From assembly GCA_029778945.1 (NCBI GenBank), contig JAKPBN010000439.1:1-46164 (forward strand): 46,164 bases of DNA, given 5' to 3'. Shown here piece by piece: positions 30,813 through 40,413 of the stretch (its first letter is position 1; every line of letters begins with the position of its first letter). The notes beneath the pieces are model-generated. The model searched no databases. It worked only from the letters and a program-made list of their open reading frames with translations, and had not been told where the DNA came from. The position numbers and the translations under genes were made by a program. The stretch comes from Spirochaetota bacterium (GTDB lineage Bacteria; Spirochaetota; Spirochaetia; Treponematales; Rectinemataceae).

Positions 30813-32051
30813 TTAGATACTAGGGGAATAGGGCCTCGGCGCCAAGGGGTGGGATCCTTGGGCTAAGTCCCCCATCCTGGCACGCAGGAGCATCTCCACA
30901 AAGGCCCTGTCCCGGATCGGCGGTCCGGCAAACCAAAAGAGGTGGCTCCCACAGCCGCAATCGCTCGAGCCAAAGCCCGGGACAGGCCTGCCGCCGATCG
31001 CGCCCAGGGCCGCCGCGAGCTCGCACTCCCGGTTGACCCTAGAGACGATAGGAAAGCCCTCGATCTTGCCTGAGTAAGGCGTAAGGTAATCAAAGTGCCA
31101 GTGCCTTCCTTTTCTCACCTTCCTTTGGTGCCTGGCCAGGCGACTCGAGAGTCCCCTCTGGGCGGAGCCTGAGTAGACATACCAGCCCGGGGCAAAATCG
31201 AGGCTTCCTAGGGCCCCGACTTCGATGCGGTGGGCCTCGGCTAGTTCCAGCACTACAAGGTAGGAGCCCCGGTCTTCCTCGGCTAGGCTGGCGCTTGAGA
31301 GGTCGATGGGCAGGGCCGGATCTAGCAGCCTGACCCAACCCTCCTCATCGCACTCCGTCAGGGCCGCCCTCAGGTCCACCTTGTCCGCGACCCTGGCCAA
31401 GGTCGAGCTGAAGAGGGGATCTGTATGGATGTTTGGGGCGAGGCGGAGAGGCCGGCCATGGGCGACCATAAAAAGGACATGGCTTGCATAGCCTTCCTCC
31501 GCAAGCTCGGCCAGCTCCTCGAGGTGGCGGCTGGCCCGGAGGCTGGGGGCATCGGGGAACATGGCTAGCCCCTCCTCGACGAGGCTGCAGGTCTTTACTT
31601 CTATGAGGTGCCGTGGGCCGCTAGGCTCGGTACCCAGGAAGTCAAAGCGGGAATTGCCAACGGGATATTCTGCCTTGAGGGTCGTGCCCGAAGGAAAGAA
31701 GCCTGGCAGCACGAGCTTCCCGGCGACTTTGTTCATCCGCCCGGGAGCCAGGGGCACGACCGCGCCATGGTACCGGACCGCTACCGCTGTCCAGTTTGTC
31801 TTGGCCTGGCCAGGCCGAGGGAGCCTAGACTCTGCCTTTTCCCCCGGGAGCCTTTCCTCAAGGATTAGCGGCGTGCCCGGGATCGCAAATTCGAGGATCC
31901 TCCCCGGATTGGGGCAGTGGCAGACTAGCTCCTCATCTCCATCCCTCGCAATTATGACAAATCTATTGGGCCGCCCCACAAAGACCGCCTCCCGGTCCCG
32001 CCTAAAGATTCTCGTCTTCTCCGTACAGCCCCCCTGTAATCCCCCCCCCAA
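30813..32051 (-). CDS. sfsA: Fusion of SfsA and DUF123 (GIY-YIG-like)
   Basis: A 412-residue fusion. The SfsA part covers about residues 15-240: AVFVGRPNRFVIIA, CHCPNPGRILEFAIPG, the PGRMN loop and EVKTCSLV (nuclease-type Glu-x-Lys). The C-terminal DUF123 part covers about 262-400: GWYVYSGSAQRGLSSRLARH, HWHFDYL and FGSSDCGCGSHLFWF. SfsA was named for sugar fermentation stimulation and has a nuclease-like fold; DUF123 resembles GIY-YIG endonucleases. The only ordinary start is TTG 32051, which has no ribosome site and lies at a run of nine C (G on this strand). An ATC at 32007-32009 has GGAG 9 nt upstream and would give a start closer to family length. The start is therefore uncertain. Confidence 0.83.
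   Translation of the reverse strand: MGGGLQGGCTEKTRIFRRDREAVFVGRPNRFVIIARDGDEELVCHCPNPGRILEFAIPGTPLILEERLPGEKAESRLPRPGQAKTNWTAVAVRYHGAVVPLAPGRMNKVAGKLVLPGFFPSGTTLKAEYPVGNSRFDFLGTEPSGPRHLIEVKTCSLVEEGLAMFPDAPSLRASRHLEELAELAEEGYASHVLFMVAHGRPLRLAPNIHTDPLFSSTLARVADKVDLRAALTECDEEGWVRLLDPALPIDLSSASLAEEDRGSYLVVLELAEAHRIEVGALGSLDFAPGWYVYSGSAQRGLSSRLARHQRKVRKGRHWHFDYLTPYSGKIEGFPIVSRVNRECELAAALGAIGGRPVPGFGSSDCGCGSHLFWFAGPPIRDRAFVEMLLRARMGDLAQGSHPLAPRPYSPSI
32041..32049. repeat. Run of nine C (poly-G on the coding strand)
   Basis: Nine consecutive C on the plus strand, i.e. G9 at the 5' end or leader of the sfsA-like gene. On the minus strand an AATATT -10-like sequence precedes it directly. Confidence 0.7.
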
Positions 32052-32122
32052 TATTCACGGGAAGGTAACGGCTATTTTTTCCCCTCTTCTTCCTAAGCGG
32101 CGTGAAAGGGCAAAACCCCGTA

Positions 32123-32241
32123 GAGCCTTTTAGTGCCATAGTATCGCGGCGGGTGGGGTGGAACGAGACAGGGCCGAGCGCAGCGAGCCGCCCTGCCTTG
32201 TTCCACCCCAGGACCCGCCCAAGTAGGCTATAAAAAGGCTC
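32123..32241. repeat. 119-bp nested inverted-repeat element
   Basis: The arms nest as follows: GAGCCTTTT (32123-32131) with AAAAGGCTC (32233-32241); GGCGGGT (32148-32154) with ACCCGCC (32213-32219); GGGGTGGAAC (32155-32164) with GTTCCACCCC (32200-32209); CAGGGC (32169-32174) with GCCCTG (32190-32195). It fills most of the gap between pbpC and the sfsA-like gene. It has no T run, so it is not a standard terminator. It could be a REP/MITE-like intergenic element; no second copy was seen in the window. Confidence 0.7.
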
Positions 32242-32263
32242 GCCGCCGCTTTCCCTCTCTCCC

Positions 32264-34618
32264 TTAAGGAGAGGTGGGGGTAACGGTAACCGTCACCCTC
32301 CCGCTCACAACCTCTGCGTGGGGGAATCTTGCCTGGAAGCTATGCTTCCCCGCCTGGAGGGGCCAGCGGGCCTCATAGGGATAGGCTACCCGGGCAAATT
32401 CCTTGCCATCCACTAGCCAGAGGATCTCCGGGATCGGGGGGCTTACGGTAGCCCTCAGCGCCAGGGTCTGGTAGCGGACCGGGGTCTCGGGGTCAATATA
32501 GAGGCGCAAGCCATCCTGGGGGGCCACAAGGTCGACCCGGGCATCCCTCAGGGCCCCGGGATCGCTCCTAGGTATCGCATAACCTCTAGCCCTGGAGAAG
32601 GCCGCATACTCCGGCGGCAGGAGGGTCACGCTCCTGGCCACGAGGCGGCTCGCGGGTGTCGTGGGGAGGGCTTCCTCGCCGGTCCTCGAGTCCACCATGA
32701 GGACCACGTGCACGGGGCAGGTGGACCGGGGCTCAGATCCTGGGGGGAGGAATTCCAGGCAGGGATGGGGGCAGTGGGGACCGGCTAGGTAGCCTGAGTC
32801 CGGGCAAAGCCTAAAGGCCTGCCAGGACCGGGGCGGGGGAAAGGCCTCCTCGTCGATGCCCTGGACGGCCCCGGGCTGGAGGGCCTTGAAGAGCTCGAGG
32901 AGGAGCTCCGCGGCGGTCGAGCCCGCCACATGGTTCATCTCCCGGTTTCCCGAATGCCCTATCCAGATCCCGGCCACGTAGCGCCGCGAATAGCCCAGGG
33001 CCCAGGCATCCCTAAAGCCATTGGAGGTGCCCGTCTTGACCGCCACGGGAAAGGGGAAGTTGGTGAGGGCCGTGGAGGCAAAGGAGGGGAGGCGGGCCTC
33101 GGGATCGGAGAGAAAGAGCGAGGCCATGCGGGCGGAATTCTCCGATAGAAGCGCCGATTCCGCCTGGGGGGGGCTATCGGCCAGGAAGCGCAGCTCATAG
33201 CTCCGGCCCTCCCTGGCCAGGACCCCGTAGGCCCGGACAATCCTGTCCAGGCTCGTGTAGATCCCTCCTACGGCCAGGCCATAGCCATAGAAGTCCGGGC
33301 CCCTCTCCTGGTCGTGGAGGCCCAGCCTGCCCAGGAAGGCATAGGCCTCGTCCAGGCCGATGCCCTGGAGGACCCGGATCGCGGGCACGTTGCGCGAATT
33401 AGCCAGTGCCCGGCGGTAGAGGAGGGGCCCCAGGTAGGAGTCGTCGAAGTCGGTCAGGCTGTAGAGGCCCTTGCCGTCCTGGATGCGCAGGGGCAGGTCT
33501 GGGATGATCGAGGCCGGGCCAAAGGCTCCGGTCTCGAGGCCCAGGGCATAGAGGAAGGGCTTAAGGGTCGAGCCCGAGGACCTCTGGACCCGGCAATAGT
33601 CAATTGAACCCTTGTTGGCCTCGTCAAAATAGGAGGCCGAGCCCACATAGGCCCTCACCTCCCCGGTCTGGGCATCGGCTATGAGGACGGCCATGTTGTC
33701 CGCCCCCAGGGCCCTGTAGCGGCCTATGGCGGCCTTGGCCAGGCTCGAGGCCAGATCCTGCAAGCCGGGGTCAAGGCTCGTGCGCAAGGGCTTCATGAGC
33801 TTCCTTGCGGCGGCCATCCCGTACTCGTCCATCACCCTAAAGACAAAGTGATAGGCATTCTCCGGCCTCTCCTCCCGGTAAAAGGGCGGGATGCCCGCAA
33901 GCTCAGCTTTGGATGCCTCAAGGCCCGAGGCGTCCAGGATGCCCATCCGGCTGAGCTGGCCCAGGATAGCCTCGGCCCGCGCCAGGGCCGTGTAGAAGCC
34001 CTCAAATCGAAATAGGGAGCGGTCCGCCGGATCCTGGGGAATGGCGAGGAGGAGGCTCGTCTCGGCCCAGGAGAGGTCTTGGACGGGCTTGCGGAAGTAC
34101 CGCCGGGCCGCATAGGAGATCCCGTAGAGGTTGCCCCCCTCGGGGATCAGCTTAAGATAGTGGCGCAGGACCTTTTCCCGGCCATGGACCAGGGTGAGGA
34201 GGAGGGCAAGGTTAGCCTCGTCGAGCTTGGCCCCGAGGGTCCGTGGCCGGGGGAACTCGAGGCGGGCCACCTGCATCGCGATCGTCGAGCCCCCCTCGCG
34301 CTTGCCCGAAAGCCCGTGGACAAAGGCCCGCACGAGGCCTCGGGCGTCGACCCCCGGGTGGGTCTCAAACCTCCGGTCCTCGATGGCGATCACCGTCGCG
34401 CGGACTTTCTGCGGGAGGGGATCGGGGAGGTCCCAATAGCCTAAGGAGCCATAGACTGCCTCCCCATCGGAGAGGAAATTGCCCTCCCGGTCCTCAAAGA
34501 GGGGGGTCGGAGGTGGGCTCGAGAGGGCCAGCCGGGGCACAAGAAGGGCCGCCCTCCCGAGCCCAAAGGCTAGGAGGGCGGCCAGGAAGAGGACCTTGTA
34601 GAGGCCCTTCAGCCTCAT
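32264..34618 (-). CDS. pbpC: Penicillin-binding protein 1C
   Basis: A 784-residue bifunctional peptidoglycan synthase anchored by one N-terminal membrane helix (about residues 8-28). The transglycosylase domain has AIEDRRFETHPGVD with catalytic E80 and GGSTIAMQVARL at 109-120. The transpeptidase domain has the SxxK motif in SSGSTLKPF near 350, SRN in NSRNVPAIR and KTGTSNGF near 527. The C-terminal ~90 residues form the BiPBP_C beta domain typical of PbpC. It overlaps the alpha-2-macroglobulin gene by ATGA, the same pairing as E. coli yfhM-pbpC, where the inhibitor and the wall-repair enzyme are thought to act together after envelope damage. Confidence 0.95.
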   Translation of the reverse strand: MRLKGLYKVLFLAALLAFGLGRAALLVPRLALSSPPPTPLFEDREGNFLSDGEAVYGSLGYWDLPDPLPQKVRATVIAIEDRRFETHPGVDARGLVRAFVHGLSGKREGGSTIAMQVARLEFPRPRTLGAKLDEANLALLLTLVHGREKVLRHYLKLIPEGGNLYGISYAARRYFRKPVQDLSWAETSLLLAIPQDPADRSLFRFEGFYTALARAEAILGQLSRMGILDASGLEASKAELAGIPPFYREERPENAYHFVFRVMDEYGMAAARKLMKPLRTSLDPGLQDLASSLAKAAIGRYRALGADNMAVLIADAQTGEVRAYVGSASYFDEANKGSIDYCRVQRSSGSTLKPFLYALGLETGAFGPASIIPDLPLRIQDGKGLYSLTDFDDSYLGPLLYRRALANSRNVPAIRVLQGIGLDEAYAFLGRLGLHDQERGPDFYGYGLAVGGIYTSLDRIVRAYGVLAREGRSYELRFLADSPPQAESALLSENSARMASLFLSDPEARLPSFASTALTNFPFPVAVKTGTSNGFRDAWALGYSRRYVAGIWIGHSGNREMNHVAGSTAAELLLELFKALQPGAVQGIDEEAFPPPRSWQAFRLCPDSGYLAGPHCPHPCLEFLPPGSEPRSTCPVHVVLMVDSRTGEEALPTTPASRLVARSVTLLPPEYAAFSRARGYAIPRSDPGALRDARVDLVAPQDGLRLYIDPETPVRYQTLALRATVSPPIPEILWLVDGKEFARVAYPYEARWPLQAGKHSFQARFPHAEVVSGRVTVTVTPTSP

Positions 34619-37600
34619 CGTCCGGTCGGAGACGGTGCCGGGCTGATCACCACAAGGCTACCCTCGCTCGTGCCCGTCACCGGGAGTTCGTAGAGGACCT
34701 GGGCGACCGCCGGGGGCAGCTGGAAGCTGCCCTCGAAATTCGCCCTGACCCGGAAGTAGAAATCGTAGGTGCCCGCCGGGAGGCTATTGTAGTAGAAGGT
34801 TACCTCGTCATCGGAGTAGTCGGCATAGCTGGGCTCAAGGCTCATACGCCCCGCAGGCTTGGCCTCGGCGGGGGCCGTGGCCAGCTTGGGATTGAGGGGC
34901 TCAAAGCCCGAGGCCAGGGGGACCCGGATGGCTACAAAGACCCTGTCCTTGGGGTTGATCACCCGCACATGGTCCTCGATCACGGAAGCCTGGACCAAGG
35001 GCAGGGCCTTGCCCGCGCTCGCCGGCAGGCGGGCTTGGAGGCTCGTGCCCTTGCCGTAGTCCAGGAGCTCCCGGGTGACCACAAAGCCCTCGTTCCGGGC
35101 CTTGAGCTCCGAGCCCGGGGCCGCGGGTATCCAGGTGGTATCCAGGAGGAGGTTGGGCGGGTTCTTGGGGTCGAGGCTCTTCATCCTCACCTTGAGGCTC
35201 GCGTCCGAGGCGAGCCTCAGGGAGGCTACGGTCTTGCCCGCGCCGTCGAGGGCCCGCCAGGACCGGCCGTCCCAGACCTCGGCCACCGAGGCCTTCTTGG
35301 GCAGGACCTTGAGAGCCTCGGTCAAGGACAAGAGAACCTGGGTATTGGTATAGGTATCCCCCCAGCCCTCATCCCCCGCGGCCTCGAGGAGCCAGGTCAG
35401 GATAGCCTTGGTCTCCGGGGTCCCCGCCCGGTCCCGGGCAAAGACCGAGTAGAGGGCCGCCACGCTCGCATAGTCGCTTGATAGGAAGGGATTGCCAAAC
35501 CAGGCCCGCTTCTGCTGGAGGCCGGCAAAGACTATACCCGAGGCCTGGCGCTGGAAGACCGCCTGGCCATCGATCCTCTCCCGGAGCTTTTTCAGGGCCG
35601 AGGCGCTCACGCCCTTCTTGCCCTGGAGGGTCAGCCAGACCTTGGCCTGGCTGGTGATGTCCGCGTCCTGGGCCAGGGACAGGAGGTCCTCGGCATAGGA
35701 AGGTACATAGGATCCCGCGGCGTCGAGGGCAAAGAGGGCCAGGGCCCGCTCGAGGAGGGAATAGCCCTGGGAGAAGTGGTCGTAGTCCGAGCGCAGGGCT
35801 TCCTTAAGTGCCTGGATGGGCCGGGCCAGGAGGCTCGCAGGGACAGTCCTGCCCGAGGCCTTGGCCAGGGACAGGAATTCCACCACATAGGCCGTGAGAT
35901 AGACCGAGCCCTGGGAGCCCGGATAGAAGGCGTAGAGGCCGTTCGGCGTGATAGCCTGCTCCAGGTAGCTGAAGAGCCCGGCGATATAGGGCTCGGGCAC
36001 CTGGTATTCCTCGGGTAGGCCAGCCTTGCCCAGGGCGACCTCCAGGGCCATGGGGGCGTGGACCTTGGCCAGCCTCTGCTCGGTGCAGCCGTAGGGGTAG
36101 CTTAGCTGGAAGCGCAGGGAGGACAGGACCCGGACAAGCTCGGGCTGGGACACGAGGTAGACGGTCTGGACCGTCGAGCCCGGCCGTGCCGCCTCGGGAG
36201 GAAGGGGGAGGGGCCAGGTGGCTCCGGCCTCGGCCTTGAAAGTCGAGCCCATGCGGCGGATCACCGTGTCCCTCCGGACGGGGAGCTCGAGGAGGAAGGC
36301 GTCCTTGGCCCCGTCGGCCAGGCGCTGGACCCCTAGGGTCACGGAGACGGTGGAATCCTGGGTCTTGGCCAGGCCCAGGGGCGCCACGAGGGGATAGAGC
36401 AGTTTGGCCGGCAGTACCTTGTCGAGGGTCAGGTTAGCCGCTTCAGCGCTACCCTTGTCCTTTATGGTGAGGCCGCCGCCGAGTTCGAGCTCGGATCTGG
36501 CAGGCCCGCCCTCGCCCTCGACTACCCGGGCTATGCCGCCGGCCTTGATGCCGTCCCCGGGGCGCACAAAGCGGGGCAGGGATTCCTGGACTACCACGGG
36601 GAGCCTCAGGGCCACGACGGACTTGCCGGTGCCAAACTTGTCAAAGCCCGAGGTGGCGATCGCCCGGAGGGCGAATTCCGTGAGGTTGTCCGGTAGGGTA
36701 AAGCTCACCTCGCCCTGGCCCTTGCGGACCACGATGCCCGGATTGTAATAGGGCACGGTCTTAAAGTTCTTGCGGACCGTGGACTTGTCCAGGAGGGGGC
36801 CAAAGGCCATGGACTTGGACATCTCCGCCATGTCGCCCCCGGCCAGCTCCTCGAAGGGCAAATTGCCCACGGCCAGGTTGCGGCTGTCCGAGATCTTGAG
36901 CCTGGAGGCGACATCGGTAATAAAGGCCGTGAGGGGGCTGCCAAAGCGCTCCCGGGCCAGGGAGAGGACGGCCCGGTCCACGAGCCAGAGGGCCACCTCC
37001 CCGTCGACGGGCTTGCCTTCCCGGTCCTTGACCAGGATCTTGACCGTAAAGCTGGAGCCCGGAAGGGCCTTGGTCTCATGGACGAGGTCGACCACGAGGC
37101 GGTTTATGTCCGGATCGACGACTATCCAGGTGGTGTTGGCCACCGAGAGGGGCCGCATCCTGTCCTGGCCCCCCTGGAAGGCCGGGCTCCCGGGAAGGCG
37201 CCCCCGCATCAGGATAAGGTGGACCGGGAAGCGGGGCACGAGGTCGGTGCTCACGGGCAACTCGACGAGGCCCTGGCCGTCCTTGATATCGACCCAACTA
37301 TAGGCATTTCCCGAAGGTTTCTCGACCACCACGAGGGCCCGGGCCTCCTGGAAGGGGCTCTTGATAAGGAGGCGGGCGGTCTCCCCCGGGGTATAGGCGT
37401 TCTTCTCCAGGCTTGTCTCAAAGACGGCGGCGGTGGTTTTTTTCCAGGCCACCGGGGTGGGGCCGGAGATATAGAGGTCGCGCTTGACCGACTGGACCCG
37501 GCCGGCCTCGTCCCGGCCCAGGATCTCGACAATGTAGACCCCGGCGTTCTGGACCGGCAGTTCAAGGTCGAGGGTCCCCGCCTGGGAGACTATCGCCTTC

Positions 37601-40413
37601 TCCAGGACGGGCACGTCGACCACGTCGGAGACATACTTGGCCTGGCCGGTAGAGAGGTCGCTCTCGGCGAGGTAGGAGTGCCACTGGCGCTCATACAGCC
37701 TCAGGGTCAGCTCCTTGCCGGCGAAGGGCTTTTCCTCGTGGTTGAGCACCACTATGGAGGGCCGGGCGGCCATCTTCTCGGTCTCGAACTTCGGGAGCTT
37801 GAGGCCGATGGAGAAGGGAGGCAGGGCATAGACCGTCGTGGACTGGGAGACGGTCTGGGCATCGGCTCCGCGGACGCTGGCCTGGATCCGGTAGTACCGG
37901 GCCTCGACGGACTGGGCCTTCCGGGGATCGACCTCGAGGCTGGCCGAGCCTGTGTCGTCGGTCACGTCCTCGTAGTCGCTTGAGCTCACGCCCTCGTCCC
38001 GGTATTCCCCGCCCACGGAGAGGTAGGTGGAAAAGTCATAGCCTGGATAGGCCGCGGGAGAAAGGGTCCAGCTACCCTCAGCGACGGACCACTCCACGGC
38101 CTGGCCCGCGACCTTGCCTCCCGCGTAGAAGGAGGCCGTGAGGAGGACCTTGAAGGGCTTGTCAAAGGCCACCCGCTCGGGGGCGTTGAGGCTGAGCTCG
38201 AAGCTGGGGACCCGGTAGGCCTCCTTCTGGAAGCTGACCGTGGCCAGGGGCCGGTCATCCTTGTCCAGGAGCCGCGCGTTATACGAACCCGTGGGCAGGT
38301 CCTTCTCGTCAAAGAGCTTGTAGAACCAGCCATTGCCCTGGAGGCTCACGGGGTAGCGGTATTCCTTGCCGTCCGGGGCCCGGATCACGAGGCTGCGCTT
38401 GGCCTGGGCATCCTCGGCCAGGATGAGGCCCTTCTGGCGGACCCGCACATAGCCCTGGATATGGACGGCCTCCTCGGCCCGGTAGAGGGGGCGCTCGGTA
38501 AAGAGGTAGGCCAGGTGGAGGGGGGCCTCGTCCTTGGTCTGGGGCTCCCGGTTGAGCCAGGAGAGCCAGGCCGAGCCCGAGCCGAACCAATGGTTGTTGT
38601 GGAAATAGGGCGGGGCCTGGGCCGGATCGATCACGAGGCTGTCCGTTCCGGACTCCACGACGAGGCGCCGGACCACCTCGTCCAGGGCCTTGGTGTGGCT
38701 ATAGCGCCAGCGGCCATCCTTGTCCGTCGTGCCCTGGATTAGGGCCGGGAAGCTCGGACCGTCCTTGGGGTCGTCCCTGCGCGTCTCCAGGCGGATCCGG
38801 GCCCCGGGCACCGGCTTGGCCGTGGCCAAGGAAGTGACCGCAAAGACCAGGCCTGCCTCCTCCTCGACGAGGGTCAGGCAGAGGTCGGTGACCTGGATTC
38901 TCACATAGGAACGGGTGGAATCCGGGCCCAGGCGGCGATAGCCCACGAGCCAGGTGCCCGGCGTCCTTTCCTTGCCCAGGCGGGCCAGGATCGGCCCCAG
39001 GTCGAGGCCAAAGCTCGCGGCCCCTCCCTTTTCCCGGGTGGGCAAGTCCACGATTCCGGAGAAGTCAGGGCTCCCCAGGAGGCGGAGCTGGGAGGCCAGG
39101 TTCGAGCCCCTGAGCGGCTCCTCCCCGGGCATGGGCGGCGGGGCGGACTCGCTCACCTTGACCTCCCCCTCGGGGAAGGGCCAGTAGTTCGGATCCAGGG
39201 GATCGATGTGGTAGAGGCGCAGATCGACCTTGTCCACTCCCCGGGCCTGCATGGGAAAGGCTTTGGGCCCGTCCCGCTCGAGGATAGCCTGGCCCGCCGA
39301 CCACTGGACGTAGGGGGTGAGGCCCTTGAACCAGAAGTGGAACGACGAAGGGGCAAAGGCCGAGAGGCTGCGGCCCGAGGCCGATCGCAAGGCTCCCGGC
39401 TCGACCTTGAGGCGGTAGTCCGTGTCCGCGTCCCGGTCAAACTGGAGGAGGATGCGGGAGCCTGAGAACTCAAATCGCAGGTTCTTGACCGCAGGCTCGA
39501 AGGACACCATCGAGCGCAGGACCGAGAGGGAGGTCCCGGACTCGGGGGGCTCGGAGAATTCCAGGAAGAGCGGCGCCGGGGACGAGCCCAGGCCGATAGC
39601 CTGGTCCGCCGGGTAGTTGGAGCCCGAGGACGAGACCGGGTAGGCCGAGCGGCCCGAGCCAAAGGAAAGGAGGCGGAAGTCTGTCCGGGTGGACCAAGTG
39701 TAGCTGGCCACGGCCCCGGGGATCCCCGAGTCCAGGGAAAGCCTCAAAGAGAGGGTCACGGCCTTGCCATCCCCGATGGGCTTGGCTAAGGTTAGGCGAT
39801 ACTGGGCCGGGGACTTCCGGTCGCTCCGGTCTATCTCCTTGATGGAGAAGTCCCGCTTGGTGAGCCTCACCGCGTCCTGGGATCCCAGGCCGGGCAGGGC
39901 CCTCACCTCGAGGCTGACCATCTCGGCTAGGTCCGCCACCGCCAGGGGGGTCGGAAAGGTCAGGTTGAGGCCTTCGATGCCCTTGAGGTTGGCCGAGCCG
40001 GCCTGGGGGTTGAGGCTTGTGGGCGGGGCCATCAGGGTCGAGCGGGTCCAGGTCCCGGCCTCACCCTTGAAGGTAAACGTGCGCAGGGCCGGCCAGGCCT
40101 CGGCGGGGAGGAACTGCAGGGTCCTGGCGTCAAGCCAGCGGTATTCTCCGGGCTGGCTGGGCTGGATGGAGAGGATGGCCTGGGCGTCGTCCCCGGGGCC
40201 GCCGTTCACGGGCCCCCGGTCGCGGTCAAAGAAGAGGGTGACCGGATCGTATTCCCGGAGGTAGCGCTCGGGCATGAGCCTTTGGCCTGTTGCCGCGCCA
40301 GGGGCCCCAGTCTGGGCCCAGAGACCCTGGAGGGAGGCCGCCACGAGGAGCATGGCGATGAGGAGCCGGGAAGCCCGTCCGGGGCCGGAATTGCCAATTG
40401 TGTGTTTCATCAT
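34615..40413 (-). CDS. Bacterial alpha-2-macroglobulin with thioester
   Basis: A 1932-residue exported protein of the YfhM-type alpha-2-macroglobulin family, which traps attacking proteases in the periplasm. A signal peptide covers about residues 1-33 (ending LWAQTG); no lipobox is seen, unlike many bacterial members. Repeated macroglobulin beta domains fill the first ~1200 residues, including LFTERPLYRAEEAVHIQGYV and FETSLEKNAYTPGETARLLI. The thioester motif YGCTEQ has Cys 1443, intact, within the TED helical domain (to about residue 1700). ATG 40413 overlaps the stop of the giant upstream gene; the adjacent ATG 40410 has better spacing to GGGAG. pbpC follows by ATGA overlap. Confidence 0.94.
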   Translation of the reverse strand: MMKHTIGNSGPGRASRLLIAMLLVAASLQGLWAQTGAPGAATGQRLMPERYLREYDPVTLFFDRDRGPVNGGPGDDAQAILSIQPSQPGEYRWLDARTLQFLPAEAWPALRTFTFKGEAGTWTRSTLMAPPTSLNPQAGSANLKGIEGLNLTFPTPLAVADLAEMVSLEVRALPGLGSQDAVRLTKRDFSIKEIDRSDRKSPAQYRLTLAKPIGDGKAVTLSLRLSLDSGIPGAVASYTWSTRTDFRLLSFGSGRSAYPVSSSGSNYPADQAIGLGSSPAPLFLEFSEPPESGTSLSVLRSMVSFEPAVKNLRFEFSGSRILLQFDRDADTDYRLKVEPGALRSASGRSLSAFAPSSFHFWFKGLTPYVQWSAGQAILERDGPKAFPMQARGVDKVDLRLYHIDPLDPNYWPFPEGEVKVSESAPPPMPGEEPLRGSNLASQLRLLGSPDFSGIVDLPTREKGGAASFGLDLGPILARLGKERTPGTWLVGYRRLGPDSTRSYVRIQVTDLCLTLVEEEAGLVFAVTSLATAKPVPGARIRLETRRDDPKDGPSFPALIQGTTDKDGRWRYSHTKALDEVVRRLVVESGTDSLVIDPAQAPPYFHNNHWFGSGSAWLSWLNREPQTKDEAPLHLAYLFTERPLYRAEEAVHIQGYVRVRQKGLILAEDAQAKRSLVIRAPDGKEYRYPVSLQGNGWFYKLFDEKDLPTGSYNARLLDKDDRPLATVSFQKEAYRVPSFELSLNAPERVAFDKPFKVLLTASFYAGGKVAGQAVEWSVAEGSWTLSPAAYPGYDFSTYLSVGGEYRDEGVSSSDYEDVTDDTGSASLEVDPRKAQSVEARYYRIQASVRGADAQTVSQSTTVYALPPFSIGLKLPKFETEKMAARPSIVVLNHEEKPFAGKELTLRLYERQWHSYLAESDLSTGQAKYVSDVVDVPVLEKAIVSQAGTLDLELPVQNAGVYIVEILGRDEAGRVQSVKRDLYISGPTPVAWKKTTAAVFETSLEKNAYTPGETARLLIKSPFQEARALVVVEKPSGNAYSWVDIKDGQGLVELPVSTDLVPRFPVHLILMRGRLPGSPAFQGGQDRMRPLSVANTTWIVVDPDINRLVVDLVHETKALPGSSFTVKILVKDREGKPVDGEVALWLVDRAVLSLARERFGSPLTAFITDVASRLKISDSRNLAVGNLPFEELAGGDMAEMSKSMAFGPLLDKSTVRKNFKTVPYYNPGIVVRKGQGEVSFTLPDNLTEFALRAIATSGFDKFGTGKSVVALRLPVVVQESLPRFVRPGDGIKAGGIARVVEGEGGPARSELELGGGLTIKDKGSAEAANLTLDKVLPAKLLYPLVAPLGLAKTQDSTVSVTLGVQRLADGAKDAFLLELPVRRDTVIRRMGSTFKAEAGATWPLPLPPEAARPGSTVQTVYLVSQPELVRVLSSLRFQLSYPYGCTEQRLAKVHAPMALEVALGKAGLPEEYQVPEPYIAGLFSYLEQAITPNGLYAFYPGSQGSVYLTAYVVEFLSLAKASGRTVPASLLARPIQALKEALRSDYDHFSQGYSLLERALALFALDAAGSYVPSYAEDLLSLAQDADITSQAKVWLTLQGKKGVSASALKKLRERIDGQAVFQRQASGIVFAGLQQKRAWFGNPFLSSDYASVAALYSVFARDRAGTPETKAILTWLLEAAGDEGWGDTYTNTQVLLSLTEALKVLPKKASVAEVWDGRSWRALDGAGKTVASLRLASDASLKVRMKSLDPKNPPNLLLDTTWIPAAPGSELKARNEGFVVTRELLDYGKGTSLQARLPASAGKALPLVQASVIEDHVRVINPKDRVFVAIRVPLASGFEPLNPKLATAPAEAKPAGRMSLEPSYADYSDDEVTFYYNSLPAGTYDFYFRVRANFEGSFQLPPAVAQVLYELPVTGTSEGSLVVISPAPSPTGR

